Source of the DNA: Pseudomonas sp. | Lineage (GTDB): Bacteria; Pseudomonadota; Gammaproteobacteria; Pseudomonadales; Pseudomonadaceae | Length of the DNA: 64,000 bases | Direction: 5' to 3' | NCBI GenBank assembly: GCA_030699825.1 | Contig: JAUYKV010000017.1 | Location: 1-64,000 of the forward strand | Part shown: positions 1-10,595 of the stretch, piece after piece | Layout of the letters: every line of letters begins with the position of its first letter | How positions within the stretch are numbered: the stretch's first letter is position 1 | Made by a program: the position numbers and the translations under genes | The notes under the pieces: generated by a model | Databases searched by the model: none | Told to the model about the DNA's origin: nothing | What the model saw: the letters and a program-made list of their open reading frames with translations, nothing else

Positions 1-779
1 AACAGCAGCAGCGTGATGTACAACCCGACCAGCCAGAACTTGGCCAGTCGCCCTTGCGCCACCAGCCCATGCAGCAGGGCAACGGCGGCGAACACCAGCG
101 GCACGCTGCACAGCGGGGTCAACATGGCCATCTGCGGCCCCAGATTGGGGCCCAGTAGCATGCCGACCAGCAGCAACATCGCCGGTGCCAGCGGCAGTCG
201 CAGCGCGCGAAACTCGCGCCCGAAACCGCCAGGGTTATACAACTGCGCCTGCCAATAACGCCCAAGCATCAGGCTCAGCAGGCTGACAATCTGCAGCAAC
301 GCCGCCAATAAACCGGTTAGCACCGGTGCAATCAGGCCATCCAGGCGCGCTCGCTCGTCCACCGACATCTGCTGGTGAACCCCATCGAGCATCTGCGGCA
401 GGAGCTTTTGCAGCTCACCTGCCATCGCCGCGATGGGTTCGCGGAACACCGCACCCAAAACCAACCCGTACACCAGACCCAATGCCACGCTGCACAGCAG
501 CACACGATCCCAAGACAGACTGGCGCGCAACAACAACGCCAGCCCCAGTGCACCGAGCAACACCAACAGGGTGCGCGGCTCACCGAAATACCACCAGCCA
601 ATCGCCGGCAGCAGGGCCCAGGCGAGGATGCCCAGGGCATCACTCAGACCGCGCCGCAGGAGCACCAGGCAACCTGCGGCAGCACTCAACCAGAACAGCA
701 GCGGCAATGCCGCCGAAACAACCACCACGAGGATGGCCTGCATGCGGCCGCGCATAATGAATTCAGCTAAGGCGCGCAT
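1..779 (-). CDS. DUF2232 (YybS-like) membrane protein, 3' end cut by window
   Basis: The minus-strand frame opens with ATG at 779 and stays open to the window edge (about 259 codons visible, no stop). The product is a polytopic membrane protein: long Leu/Ala/Val/Gly stretches alternate with short charged loops (for example MRALAEFIMRGRMQAI, then hydrophobic; later WYFGEPRTLLVLLGALGLAL). A purine-rich AAGGGA lies about 8 bases before the ATG. It begins 36 bases after rpsR, the usual place of the DUF2232 gene between rpsR and rplI in Pseudomonas (PA4933 in PAO1, from memory). Its function is not established. A second in-frame ATG at 755 is possible. The family call rests on hydrophobic pattern and position. 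Confidence 0.8.
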   Translation of the reverse strand, partial: MRALAEFIMRGRMQAILVVVVSAALPLLFWLSAAAGCLVLLRRGLSDALGILAWALLPAIGWWYFGEPRTLLVLLGALGLALLLRASLSWDRVLLCSVALGLVYGLVLGAVFREPIAAMAGELQKLLPQMLDGVHQQMSVDERARLDGLIAPVLTGLLAALLQIVSLLSLMLGRYWQAQLYNPGGFGREFRALRLPLAPAMLLLVGMLLGPNLGPQMAMLTPLCSVPLVFAAVALLHGLVAQGRLAKFWLVGLYITLLL

Positions 780-815
780 GCGTTTTATCCCTTACTTCTT
801 GTCGAACACCCGGTA

Positions 816-1046
816 TCAGCGGCCGTGGCTGTCGGTGTAGGGCAGCAGGGCCAGGAAGCGGGCGCGCTTGATAGCGGTAGCCAGCTGACGCTGATAACGA
901 GCCTTGGTACCGGTGATACGGCTAGGAACGATCTTGCCGGTTTCCGAGATGTAGGCTTTCAGGGTGTTGAGATCTTTGAAATCGATCTCCTTCACCTCTT
1001 CAGCGGTGAAACGGCAGAACTTACGACGACGGAAGAAACGTGCCAT
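816..1046 (-). CDS. rpsR: 30S ribosomal protein S18
   Basis: 76 aa, the normal length for S18. The start [13 protein letters not shown] and the core [34 protein letters not shown] and [17 protein letters not shown] are the family signature. S18 binds the platform of the 30S subunit as a heterodimer with S6. It lies 28 bases downstream of rpsF and belongs to the same transcription unit, followed by the DUF2232 membrane gene. Expression probably follows the rpsF leader and promoter. Confidence 0.98.
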   Translation of the reverse strand: MARFFRRRKFCRFTAEEVKEIDFKDLNTLKAYISETGKIVPSRITGTKARYQRQLATAIKRARFLALLPYTDSHGR

Positions 1047-1074
1047 GTAATTGGCTCCTCAATAGATCCGTGGA

Positions 1075-1521
1075 TTACTCGTCAGCGTTTTCGCTGGCGT
1101 CGCTGTTATCGCGGCGGCTATCGCTACGGTCGCTGTCATCGCCATCGGCGGAATCGGCACCGTCAGGACGGTCGCGGCGCTCACGGCGCTCACTGCGGTT
1201 TTCTTCGGCCTTGAGCATTTCGGACTGCTCGATAACGGCCTCATCGCGACGGATGACCAAGTTACGGATCACGGCATCGTTGTAACGGAAGTTGTCTTCC
1301 ATCTCGGCCAGGGCCTTGCCGGTGCACTCGACGTTGAGCATCACGTAGTGTGCTTTGTGGACGTTGTTGATGGCGTAAGCCAGCTGACGACGACCCCAAT
1401 CTTCCAGGCGGTGGACTTTACCGCCGTCTTCTTCGATCAGCTTGGTGTAACGCTCAACCATGCCGCCGACTTGCTCGCTCTGGTCCGGGTGAACCAGAAA
1501 GATGATTTCGTAATGACGCAT
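1075..1521 (-). CDS. rpsF: 30S ribosomal protein S6
   Basis: 148 aa. The ferredoxin-like S6 core starts [18 protein letters not shown] and includes [12 protein letters not shown] and [14 protein letters not shown]. The last 40 or so residues are a hydrophilic Arg/Asp/Ser/Glu tail ([12 protein letters not shown] onward) typical of long proteobacterial S6, where RimK can add glutamates. It is the first gene of the rpsF-rpsR unit. The start is preceded by AAGGAG about 6 bases upstream, within a leader carrying a candidate S6:S18 autoregulatory hairpin. Confidence 0.97.
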   Translation of the reverse strand: MRHYEIIFLVHPDQSEQVGGMVERYTKLIEEDGGKVHRLEDWGRRQLAYAINNVHKAHYVMLNVECTGKALAEMEDNFRYNDAVIRNLVIRRDEAVIEQSEMLKAEENRSERRERRDRPDGADSADGDDSDRSDSRRDNSDASENADE

Positions 1522-1542
1522 AAATGCTCCTTACGGGTTGTA

Positions 1543-1566
1543 GCCTGCCGCCAAACGCGGTCAGGC
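1543..1566 (-). promoter_or_regulatory. Candidate S6:S18-binding leader hairpin of rpsF
   Basis: Read on the minus strand the segment folds as GCCTG-ACCGC-GTTT-GGCGG-CAGGC, a two-part stem with CCG on the 5' side, about 20 bases before the rpsF start. A CCG-containing hairpin in the rpsF leader is the known binding element by which the S6:S18 complex represses its own mRNA. The hairpin is visible; its assignment to that RNA family is inference. Confidence 0.45.
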
Positions 1567-1641
1567 AAGGAGTGAATATCACTGTGTGTCTTGCTGAAAC
1601 AGCAGGGCGCGCTAGCGCCTGCCGTCGCGACAAGGGGCGCC

Positions 1642-1670
1642 ATTCTAGAGAAGCGCCCAGTCACAAGCAA
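1642..1670 (-). promoter_or_regulatory. Candidate sigma-70 promoter for rpsF-rpsR
   Basis: On the minus strand TTGCTT (1670-1665) and TAGAAT (1647-1642) are separated by exactly 17 bases, upstream of rpsF and leaving a leader of roughly 110 bases. No experimental support; chosen by consensus match and position. Confidence 0.45.
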
Positions 1671-1733
1671 GGTGGATTGGTGATTATTTGAGCAGCGCGC
1701 GGGGCGAACGCGAGTCGCATAGCAGCGCAACCC

Positions 1734-1827
1734 GCAGGAGCCGGGGAGACGCCGAGTCCTTGCTAGCGATCGGTTCGCATGGAGGCCGGATCGTCGGAGT
1801 GCCGAACCACAGCAAGCTGGCTCCTAC
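1734..1827. repeat. REP-like palindromic repeat, family C, copy 1
   Basis: Contains GCAGGAGCC and TTGCTAGCGATCGG in the left half, and GTGCCGAACCACAGCAAGC followed by TGGCTCCTAC in the right half. The same right half recurs at 56333-56366, and the copy at 56280-56366 has a complete left arm (TGTAGGAGCCAGCTTGCTGG). The left arm here is degraded. It lies between rlmB and the rpsF promoter; such elements are common between Pseudomonas genes. Confidence 0.7.
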
Positions 1828-1832
1828 GGGGA

Positions 1833-2585
1833 TTATGGTTTGCTCTTGCTGCTTCTCTGGCGCAACGCTTCGAACAGGCAGACCCCGGCCGCCACCGAGA
1901 CATTCAGGCTGCTGACACTGCCGGCCATCGGCAGCTTGACCAGGTAATCGCAATGCTCGCGGGTCAGCCGGCGCATGCCCTTGCCTTCGGCGCCCATGAC
2001 CAGCACGGTCGGCCCGGTCATGTCGTGCTGATACAACTCCTGCTCGGCCTCACCGGCCGTACCAACCACCCACAGACCGCGCTGCTGGAGCTTCTCCAGG
2101 CTGCGCGCCAGGTTGGTCACCGCCACCAGCGGAATCACCTCGGCGGCGCCACAGGCCACCTTGCGCACCGTGGCATTGAGCGTGGCGGACTTGTCCTTGG
2201 GCACTATCACCGCCAGCGCACCCGCCGCATCGGCGGTGCGCAGGCAGGCGCCAAGGTTGTGCGGATCGGTCACCCCATCCAGCACCAGCAACAGCGGCGG
2301 GCCTATGGCGCGATCGAGCAACTCCTCGAGCATCGCCTCGCCCCAGACCTGACTGGGGCTGACATCGGCGACCACACCCTGATGCACCCCCTCGACCCAG
2401 GCATCCATCTCGCGGCGCTCGCACTGGCCGACGGCAACCCGCGCATCAGCCGCCAAGGCCAACAGGGCTTGCACCCGCGGGTCATTGCGCCCTTCCGCGA
2501 GCCAGATCTGCTTGACCCGCTTGGGGTGATGACGCAGCAAGGCCTCCACGGCATGCACGCCGTAGATCTTTTCCAGCTGGCTCAT
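1833..2585 (-). CDS. rlmB: 23S rRNA (guanosine-2'-O-)-methyltransferase RlmB
   Basis: 250 aa SPOUT-class methyltransferase; RlmB methylates the 2'-O of G2251 in the peptidyl-transferase loop of 23S rRNA using S-adenosylmethionine. An N-terminal substrate-binding part (MSQLEKIYGVHAVEALL) precedes the knotted catalytic part with the three SPOUT motifs: motif 1 around TDPHNLGACLRTADAAG, motif 2 VMGAEGKGM, and motif 3 around LPMAGSVSSLNVSVA. Its start overlaps the rnr stop by 4 bases (ATGA), so it is probably translationally coupled to rnr, the same arrangement as in enteric bacteria. Confidence 0.96.
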   Translation of the reverse strand: MSQLEKIYGVHAVEALLRHHPKRVKQIWLAEGRNDPRVQALLALAADARVAVGQCERREMDAWVEGVHQGVVADVSPSQVWGEAMLEELLDRAIGPPLLLVLDGVTDPHNLGACLRTADAAGALAVIVPKDKSATLNATVRKVACGAAEVIPLVAVTNLARSLEKLQQRGLWVVGTAGEAEQELYQHDMTGPTVLVMGAEGKGMRRLTREHCDYLVKLPMAGSVSSLNVSVAAGVCLFEALRQRSSKSKP

Positions 2586-5125
2586 GATTTCGCCTTACGT
2601 TTGCGCGGCGCGCCACCCGCCGCCGCCGACCCGCCCTTTGGCGGACCCTTGCGGTGCTTGGTGGATTTCGCATCCGCGCTCGCCGGCCTGGAGGATTCGC
2701 TTTTAGTACCGCGCCCCTTGCCCTTGGACTCGGCCAGCAGCGCCTTTTTCACCTCGCGGCTTTTCTCCACATCGGTGCCGCCGGCAGCTGTCACTCGCCC
2801 ATCGCGGCGGGTTTTACCCGCGGCCGATTCGAAACCACCACGCCGGCGCCCGACTGGCGCATCGACGACACTCTGGGCCATTTCGAAGTCGATCTTGCGC
2901 TCGTCCAGGTCGACCCGCATGACCTTGACCTCGACCGTATCGCCGAGACGGAAATTGCGCCCGCTACGCTCTCCGGCCAGACGGTGATGGACCGGATCGA
3001 AGTGGTAGTAGTCGGCCGGCAGGGCGGTGACATGCACCAGGCCTTCGACGTAGATATCGGTCAGTTCGATGAACAGCCCGAAGCCGGTCACCGCGGTGAT
3101 CACCCCGGGGAAGGTTTCGCCGACACGATCCTTCATGAACTCGCACTTGAGCCAGTTCACCACATCGCGGGTCGCCTCGTCGGCGCGCCGCTCGGACATC
3201 GAACACTGCTCGCCGAGCTGCTCCAGGATCGCCTCATCATAGGGATAGATGCGCGCCTTGGGCATGCTCGCCGCGCCCGCGCGCTTGACGTGCGGGGTAT
3301 CGAGCTTGGAGCGGATCACGCTGCGGATCGCCCGATGGATCAGCAGATCCGGGTAGCGGCGGATCGGCGAGGTGAAGTGGGCATAGGCCTCGTAATTCAG
3401 GCCGAAGTGGCCCTGATTGTCGGCGCTGTACACCGCCTGACTGAGCGAACGCAGCATCACGGTCTGGATCAGGTGGTAGTCCGGGCGACCGCGAATGCTT
3501 TCCAGCAGCGCCTGGTAGTCCTTGGGTGTCGGACCGTCCTTGGACTTACCACGATGCAGGGACAGACCCAGCTCGGTGAGGAAGGCCTTGAGCTTTTCCA
3601 CGCGCTCGGGCGGTGGACCATCGTGCACGCGATACAGTGCCGGGAGCTCATGCTTCTGCATGAACGCCGCAGTGGCCACGTTGGCGGCCAGCATGCACTC
3701 CTCGATCAGCTTGTGCGCATCGTTGCGCTGGGTCGGGCGGATCTCGTCGATCTTGCGGTCGGCACCGAAGACGATCCGCGTCTCCTGGGTCTCGAAGTCG
3801 ATGGCGCCACGCTCGTGGCGCGCCGCCAACAGCACCTGGTACAGCGAATAGAGCTGTTTGAGGTGCGGCAGCACTTCCTTGTACTCACTGCGCAGGGCCT
3901 TGCCTTCACTGCCTTTCGGCTGCTCGAGCATGGCACTGACCTTGTTGTAGGTCAGCCGCGCGTGGGAGTGGATCACCGCCTCGCAGAACTGGTAATCGAC
4001 CATTTTGCCGGTCTTCGAGATGCTGATCTCGCAGACCAGGGCCAAACGATCCACCTGCGGATTCAGCGAACAGAGGCCGTTGGACAGCTCCTCTGGCAGC
4101 ATCGGGATCACCCGCTCGGGGAAATACACCGAGTTGCCGCGCACCTGCGCCTCGGCATCCAGCGCCGAATCGATCTTCACATAATGGGAGACGTCGGCAA
4201 TCGCCACATACAGCTTCCAGCCCCCGGAGAACAGCCGCCAGTTACCGCCATTTTTCTCGCAGTAGACCGCATCGTCGAAATCGCGCGCATCTTCGCCGTC
4301 AATGGTGACGAAGGGCAGATGACGCAGATCGATGCGCTTTTCCTTGTCCTTGTCTTCGACTTCCGGCTTGAGCTTGCGCGCCTCCTTGACCACGGCCTCG
4401 GGCCAGACATGCGGAATGTCATAGCTGCGCAGGGCGACATCGATTTCCATGCCCGGCGCCATGTAGTTGCCAACCACCTCCATCACGTCGCCCTGCGGCT
4501 GAAAGCGCGGAGTCGGCCAATGGGTGATCTTCACCTCGACGAACTGGCCCTGCTTGGCACCTGCATTGCGCCCCGGGGTGACCAGCACTTCCTGCTGGAT
4601 CTTCGGGTTGTCGGCGACCACGAAACCGATACCGCTTTCTTCGTAATAACGACCGACGATGGTTTCATGGGCACGGGTCAGCACTTCGACGATGCCACCT
4701 TCGCGACGACCGCGCCGATCCAGGCCGGTAACCCGGGCCAAGGCACGGTCGCCGTCGAAGACCAGGCGCATCTGCGCCGGACTGAGGAACAGGTCATCGC
4801 TGCCGTCATCCGGAATCAGAAAGCCGAAACCGTCGCGGTGGCCGCTGACGCGTCCGAGGATCAGGTCCAGCTTGTCCACCGGCGCATAGGTGCCACGCCG
4901 GGTATAGATCAACTGGCCGTCGCGCTCCATGGCACGCAGTCGACGACGCAGCGCCTCGATCTGCTCTTCGGTGGTCAGGCCGAACTCGTCGAGCAACTGT
5001 TCACGGTTTGCCGGGGAACCACGCTCGGCGAGATGCTGCAGAATCAGCTCGCGACTCGGGATGGGGTTTTCGTATTTTTCCGCTTCACGAGCGGCCTCAG
5101 GATCGAGGGATTGCCAGTCGGCCAT
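2582..5125 (-). CDS. rnr: Ribonuclease R, 3'-5' exoribonuclease
   Basis: 847 aa, in the RNase R size range. Order: N-terminal winged-helix region (about 20-80), two cold-shock/OB domains (about 85-240, with GRVSGHRDGFGFLIP), the RNB catalytic domain (about 265-600) with the Asp-rich motif DGEDARDFDDAV and the later HFTSPIRRYPDLLIHR, an S1 domain (about 645-730, MKDRVGETFPGVITAV), and a Lys/Arg-rich tail from about 770. RNase R degrades structured RNA, matures small stable RNAs and takes part in trans-translation quality control. It is the first gene of the rnr-rlmB unit. AAGGTGA lies about 12 bases before the ATG. Confidence 0.97.
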   Translation of the reverse strand: MADWQSLDPEAAREAEKYENPIPSRELILQHLAERGSPANREQLLDEFGLTTEEQIEALRRRLRAMERDGQLIYTRRGTYAPVDKLDLILGRVSGHRDGFGFLIPDDGSDDLFLSPAQMRLVFDGDRALARVTGLDRRGRREGGIVEVLTRAHETIVGRYYEESGIGFVVADNPKIQQEVLVTPGRNAGAKQGQFVEVKITHWPTPRFQPQGDVMEVVGNYMAPGMEIDVALRSYDIPHVWPEAVVKEARKLKPEVEDKDKEKRIDLRHLPFVTIDGEDARDFDDAVYCEKNGGNWRLFSGGWKLYVAIADVSHYVKIDSALDAEAQVRGNSVYFPERVIPMLPEELSNGLCSLNPQVDRLALVCEISISKTGKMVDYQFCEAVIHSHARLTYNKVSAMLEQPKGSEGKALRSEYKEVLPHLKQLYSLYQVLLAARHERGAIDFETQETRIVFGADRKIDEIRPTQRNDAHKLIEECMLAANVATAAFMQKHELPALYRVHDGPPPERVEKLKAFLTELGLSLHRGKSKDGPTPKDYQALLESIRGRPDYHLIQTVMLRSLSQAVYSADNQGHFGLNYEAYAHFTSPIRRYPDLLIHRAIRSVIRSKLDTPHVKRAGAASMPKARIYPYDEAILEQLGEQCSMSERRADEATRDVVNWLKCEFMKDRVGETFPGVITAVTGFGLFIELTDIYVEGLVHVTALPADYYHFDPVHHRLAGERSGRNFRLGDTVEVKVMRVDLDERKIDFEMAQSVVDAPVGRRRGGFESAAGKTRRDGRVTAAGGTDVEKSREVKKALLAESKGKGRGTKSESSRPASADAKSTKHRKGPPKGGSAAAGGAPRKRKAKS

Positions 5126-5238
5126 TAGAGAGAGTTCACCTTTTCTATTTAAATTCGGTTTTCCATGTGCCTATTGAAGCGCGAAACCACTATCCGGGTC
5201 AGCACAGCACGCAGAATAAAATTTTTTGCCCACAGGGG

Positions 5239-5267
5239 TTTACAAGTAAAAAGTCGATCCGTATTAT
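5239..5267 (+). promoter_or_regulatory. Strong sigma-70 promoter for tRNA-Leu
   Basis: TTTACA (5239-5244), a 17-base spacer and TATTAT (5262-5267) form a near-consensus promoter, followed by the GC-rich discriminator GCGCGCC typical of stringently controlled stable-RNA promoters. The tRNA begins about 66 bases after the predicted start site. Confidence 0.75.
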
Positions 5268-5340
5268 GCGCGCCACAACGACGGGAAACGAAGTTAACCG
5301 AGTTGTAGTTGATAGCAAACAAGCAATATTTGCAATCAAT

Positions 5341-5427
5341 GCCCAGGTGGTGAAATTGGTAGACACGCCAGCTTCAGGTGCTGGTGACCTTACGGTCGTG
5401 GAAGTTCGAGTCTTCTCCTGGGCACCA
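5341..5427 (+). tRNA. tRNA-Leu (CAG anticodon)
   Basis: 87 bases with a class II fold. Acceptor arms GCCCAGG and CCTGGGC pair, and CCA is encoded (5425-5427). The anticodon stem CCAGC/GCTGG encloses the loop TTCAGGT, giving anticodon CAG at 5375-5377, which reads CUG. A long variable arm follows (about TGACCTTACGGTCGT), and the T-loop TTCGAGT is present. It is a single-gene unit with a promoter and terminator, transcribed away from rnr. PAO1 has a tRNA-Leu at the same place next to rnr (from memory). Confidence 0.97.
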
Positions 5428-5431
5428 ATTC

Positions 5432-5460
5432 AAAAAACCGAGCCAAGTGCTCGGTTTTTT
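5432..5460 (+). terminator. Rho-independent terminator after tRNA-Leu
   Basis: AAAAAACCGAGC, loop CAAGT, GCTCGGTTTTTT: a perfect stem followed by six T, starting 5 bases after the tRNA CCA end. The A-run on the other side means it could also act on the minus strand, at the end of the chemoreceptor transcript. Confidence 0.9.
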
Positions 5461-5594
5461 CTTGCCTGCGATTTACTACGGCAAACCGGCAAACGAGCAA
5501 AACCCCACCCCGCCTGACTGCAATGCAGAGGCCGGGCCGCGCGACTGCAGACTGCGCGACCCGACCGACAAAGAACGTATTGCAGAACCCGCAG

Positions 5595-7520
5595 CTAGAC
5601 CCGGAACTGCCCCAGACTGGTTTTCAGTCGCTTGGCCAGGCCATCCAGTACCCGCCCACTGTCGGCCGTGGCAGCCACCGCCTCGGCCGCCCGCTGGGCC
5701 TCGGCATGAATTACCTCGACTCGCCCACGCACCGCATCGGCCCCTTGCGCCTGATGCGCCGCCGCCTGCGTCGCCGCATTGATGGCGCCATGCACCTCCT
5801 CCACCGCCGCCTGCACCGACTGCTGCACCTTGGCGCTTTCCAGCAGCGCGGCCAAGCCCTGATCCGCCTGCTGCCCGGCCTGGCCGATGGCTCCAACCGC
5901 CTCGCGCGCGCCTTTTTGCAAGGCGCCGATATGCGCCTTGATGTCGCCGGTCGACTGCTGGGTCTTGCTCGCCAGCGCACGCACCTCGTCGGCGACCACG
6001 GCGAAACCACGACCACTCTCGCCTGCACGCGCCGCCTCGATGGCGGCATTCAGGGCCAGCAGGTTGGTCTGCTCGGCGATGCCATGGATCACCGTCAGCA
6101 CCACCTCGATCTGTTCGCTCTGCCTGGCCAGCCGCTCGATCACCGCCGCGCCATCGCCAACCCGCAACACCAGGGTCTCCATCGCGGTACCGACCCGCGC
6201 CGCAATCGCCGCATTATCTTGGGCCGCCTGACGAATCGCCGCCACCCGGTGCAGCGCTTCTTGCATCGCCTGGCTTTCTGCCTGAGCCTCCCCCGCCATC
6301 TGCTCCAAGGCCTGCAGACTACCCGCCACCTCATCGCGCTGGCGCTCGGCGGCAGCCTCGGCCGCCGCACTGCGTAACGCCAGACTGCCAATCTCCTGCC
6401 CGGTGAGCACCGCCACCTCGCCAGCCTCGCGTACGATGGGTTGCAACCTGGCGACAAACCGATTGACCGCGGCCGCCATCTCACCCACCTCGTCACGACT
6501 GTCCAGCTCGACCCGCCGGGTCAGATCCCCCTCGCCCTCAGCCAAGTCCTGCAAGGCGGCGATCAGCAATCGCAGGCGACTCAACACCCGCCAGCCGAGC
6601 ACCAGCGCCACCGCCAGCAAGGCCAGCAAACCCACCACCAAGAGCCCGACCGCAATGCGCCAACGCAAGCTCTCGGCAGCAGCCCTGACCGAACTCAGGC
6701 TACCCTGCGCCATACCCTCGGCCGCCTGCTGCGCCTCGGCCAGACGACGCTGCAGTGCCTGGGTGCTGTCGCGCGCCGCACCAACCAGGCTGGCATCCAC
6801 CAGTTCGCCCGCATCGTCCACCAGCGCGGAAAAACGCTGATCCAGCGCTTGCAACTCCTGCTCCACCGCCGACCTGGACAAACCCAGCTGGACCTTGCCG
6901 ATCTTCGCCCCCATGGGATTGATGTCCTTCTCGACCATGTACACCTGCGGATCGCGCCCTGCCGCCTCGACCAGCTTGTCCAGCGGGGTATCGCCCTGCC
7001 CCGCAGCGACCAGGGCCCGCACCCGCGCATCGCTGCGATTGAAATTGCGCGTCAGGCGCTGCCCCTCGGCGTCGTAATACACCGCAAACAAGACCGCCGG
7101 ATCGCGCTGGACGATGCGCGTGAATGCGGTCAGCGCCGGCGAATCGTCATCCCAGATAGCCTTGGGTGCGACACCGGCCAGCAACTGCGCCATGGCGCTG
7201 CCCGACTGCTTGAGATTCTCCTCGAGCACGCCGCGCAGCTGCTCCTGCTCGGCCTTGAGCCGCCCGGATAACGCCGCGGCGAGGCTCTCACGGGTATTGG
7301 CCGAGAGCGCAGCCAAACTCTGCACCACCTCACGTTCGGCAGTGCCCAACTCGCCGCCCAGACGCTGGCTATCGGCCTCCAGGCGCGTCGCCAGGTCGGC
7401 GACCAGGTCATCGACAGTAGTGCGGGTCAACCACACGGCCAGAAATACCTGCACCAGCATGGCCACGCCCAGGGCAATGAATACCGGACGCAACAAACGG
7501 CTGTGCAGCAATGCGAACAT
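5595..7520 (-). CDS. Methyl-accepting chemotaxis protein
   Basis: 641 aa from the ATG at 7520. A TTG at 7529, 7 bases after AAGGAG, is an equally good start; an upstream extension to 7628 is unlikely to be coding. Layout: membrane segment near residues 12-30 ([20 protein letters not shown]), a periplasmic sensor of about 260 residues, a second membrane segment ([19 protein letters not shown]), a HAMP domain, and a cytoplasmic signalling domain whose hairpin tip contains [20 protein letters not shown] and VRALAS. It would signal through CheW/CheA to the flagellar motor. The ligand cannot be told from sequence. PAO1, from memory, has no receptor gene at this spot, but other pseudomonads do. Confidence 0.93.
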   Translation of the reverse strand: MFALLHSRLLRPVFIALGVAMLVQVFLAVWLTRTTVDDLVADLATRLEADSQRLGGELGTAEREVVQSLAALSANTRESLAAALSGRLKAEQEQLRGVLEENLKQSGSAMAQLLAGVAPKAIWDDDSPALTAFTRIVQRDPAVLFAVYYDAEGQRLTRNFNRSDARVRALVAAGQGDTPLDKLVEAAGRDPQVYMVEKDINPMGAKIGKVQLGLSRSAVEQELQALDQRFSALVDDAGELVDASLVGAARDSTQALQRRLAEAQQAAEGMAQGSLSSVRAAAESLRWRIAVGLLVVGLLALLAVALVLGWRVLSRLRLLIAALQDLAEGEGDLTRRVELDSRDEVGEMAAAVNRFVARLQPIVREAGEVAVLTGQEIGSLALRSAAAEAAAERQRDEVAGSLQALEQMAGEAQAESQAMQEALHRVAAIRQAAQDNAAIAARVGTAMETLVLRVGDGAAVIERLARQSEQIEVVLTVIHGIAEQTNLLALNAAIEAARAGESGRGFAVVADEVRALASKTQQSTGDIKAHIGALQKGAREAVGAIGQAGQQADQGLAALLESAKVQQSVQAAVEEVHGAINAATQAAAHQAQGADAVRGRVEVIHAEAQRAAEAVAATADSGRVLDGLAKRLKTSLGQFRV

Positions 7521-7659
7521 GGCGGACAAGGCTCCACTCCTTTTCAAATCAGAACAGCTTGTAAGCAATGATCGGCCGCAAAACAAAAAGCTGAAGCCAT
7601 CGCCGCAAAACGACAAAGGGCCGCCCATGGCGACCCTTTGCTGTACAGCTCACACCCTC

Positions 7660-9078
<1,419 letters not shown>

Positions 9079-10266
9079 TCAACCGGCCAACGGCGTCACC
9101 TGCCAGCGGCCATCATTCAGCAATAATTGACGATCACAGCCCACCTCGTGAGCATCGACCAAAGCCTGTCCAGGCAGCGCCTGCACCACACGCTCGCCTT
9201 CAGCGCGCAGACGCTGCACCGCACGCCACAGGTAGAGATCATGGTGATCCGGCGCCCAGATGCCCGCAGGCAGCTCACCGAGCGGCATCTGGCCAAGACT
9301 GACCAGGGTTTTCAGATCGGTGGAGAACCCCGTCGCCGGACGCGCCCGGCCGAAGTCCGCGCCGATATCGTCATAGCGACCGCCCTGGGCTATCGACTGG
9401 CCGACACCCGGCACAAAGGCCGCAAATACCACGCCGGTGTGATAGCGATAACCGCGCAACTCGCCCAGATCGAAGTACAACGGCAACTCCGGATAACGCA
9501 AGCTCAGCGCATCGGCAATCGCCAGCAAGTCATCCAGCGCCGCATGCACATCGTCCGGCGCTTCGACCAGGCACGCCTGCGCCAGGTCGAGCACTTCCCG
9601 ACCGCCACAGAGCTCGGCCAGGGCGCGCAGCATCTTGCACAGCGCGGCCGGCAAGGCCTCGGTCAGCAGCACTATCTCATCCATGGCCTTGCGCTGCAGC
9701 GCATCGAACAGCTGCTGCTCGACCTCGCCAGACAAGCCGGCGGCACGCGCCAGGCCACGGTAGATACCGACATGGCCGAGATCCATATGAATGTCAGGTA
9801 CTTGCGCCAGCGCCAGGGTATCCACCAGCAGGCTGATGACCTCTACATCGCTGGCCGGACTGGCGTCGCCATACAACTCGGCACCCAACTGGATCGGGCT
9901 GCGTGAGGTGGTCAGTGCGCGCGGCTGCGCATGCACCACGCTGCCGGCATAGCACAGCCGGCTCGGCCCTTCGCGGCGCAGGGTATGCGCGTCGATCCGC
10001 GCCACTTGCGGCGTGATATCGGCACGAAAGCCCATCTGCCGACCCGACAGCGGGTCGGTTACCTTGAAGGTGCGCAGATCCAGATCCCGGCCGGCGCCGG
10101 TCAGCAGCGATTCCAGGTACTCGATATGCGGCGTCACCACGAATTCATAGCCCCAGCGCTGGAACAGATCCAGCACCTGACGGCGCGCGACTTCGATGCG
10201 CGCCGCTTCCGGCGGCAGTACTTCTTCGATGCCATCTGGTAGTAGCCAGCGGTCTACCGTTGCCAT
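9079..10266 (-). CDS. hisZ: ATP phosphoribosyltransferase regulatory subunit HisZ
   Basis: 395 aa from the ATG at 10266, which is preceded by GAGGGG at about 9 bases; the frame extends 11 codons further but without a good start. HisZ is a histidyl-tRNA synthetase-like protein without aminoacylation activity that partners the short-form HisG to make the first enzyme of histidine biosynthesis. Class II synthetase-like motifs are visible: [51 protein letters not shown] and [17 protein letters not shown]. hisG is not in the window. It is followed by purA. Confidence 0.95.
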   Translation of the reverse strand: MATVDRWLLPDGIEEVLPPEAARIEVARRQVLDLFQRWGYEFVVTPHIEYLESLLTGAGRDLDLRTFKVTDPLSGRQMGFRADITPQVARIDAHTLRREGPSRLCYAGSVVHAQPRALTTSRSPIQLGAELYGDASPASDVEVISLLVDTLALAQVPDIHMDLGHVGIYRGLARAAGLSGEVEQQLFDALQRKAMDEIVLLTEALPAALCKMLRALAELCGGREVLDLAQACLVEAPDDVHAALDDLLAIADALSLRYPELPLYFDLGELRGYRYHTGVVFAAFVPGVGQSIAQGGRYDDIGADFGRARPATGFSTDLKTLVSLGQMPLGELPAGIWAPDHHDLYLWRAVQRLRAEGERVVQALPGQALVDAHEVGCDRQLLLNDGRWQVTPLAG

Positions 10267-10303
10267 TTCGCCATTCCCCTCTTGAACCGGGCGGCACAAG
10301 CCT

Positions 10304-10489
10304 TCAGTGAAGCAGATAAAGGAGAGCCGTACCCAGCAACATGCTGGTCAGCCCCATCAGTCGCAGTCGTCGATCCGACAGCCGTGCAAGCTGTGCGGCT
10401 GCCCCACGCCAAAGGCGCGGACAGAGGAAGGGCAGGATGCCTTCCAGGACCAGCAGTAGACAAAACGCAATGCCCAATTCCTGCCACAT
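10304..10489 (-). CDS. DUF2065 small membrane protein (YjeT-like)
   Basis: 61 aa with two hydrophobic helices: [20 protein letters not shown] near the N-terminus and [17 protein letters not shown] at the C-terminus, with a short Arg-rich connector. This is the DUF2065 pattern, found between hflC and hisZ/purA in many gammaproteobacteria. Function unknown. The longer frame reaching 10660 is not coding, because it runs across a strong terminator (10505-10527). The ATG at 10489 begins only 15 bases after that terminator, so expression needs read-through or a promoter inside this short gap. Confidence 0.85.
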   Translation of the reverse strand: MWQELGIAFCLLLVLEGILPFLCPRLWRGAAAQLARLSDRRLRLMGLTSMLLGTALLYLLH

Positions 10490-10504
10490 GATACCCACAG
10501 ACGC

Positions 10505-10527
10505 AAAAAAGCCGGGATTTTCCCGGC
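10505..10527 (-). terminator. Rho-independent terminator after hflC
   Basis: Minus-strand GCCGGGA-AAA-TCCCGGC followed by six T: a perfect 7-bp stem plus U-run. It stands between the hflC stop (10596) and the DUF2065 start (10489). Confidence 0.9.
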
Positions 10528-10595
10528 TGCCGCATGATACCACGTTTTCTTCAACGGTCACCCCGGCGGACGGCTCGCGTCCGCCGGGGCGAGGA

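Noticed and set aside
332..643. Cys/Trp-rich 103-residue minus-strand frame
   Set aside because: It is out of frame with the DUF2232 membrane protein, which spans the window edge and explains the region.
2654..5128. 824-residue plus-strand open frame over rnr
   Set aside because: It is the antisense shadow of rnr, which has a complete RNase R domain set; the shadow protein has no recognisable domain and biased composition.
5341..5460. tRNA-Leu as attachment site for a genomic island
   Set aside because: No integrase gene or duplicated tRNA 3' end was found nearby, and the neighbouring chemoreceptor has normal composition.
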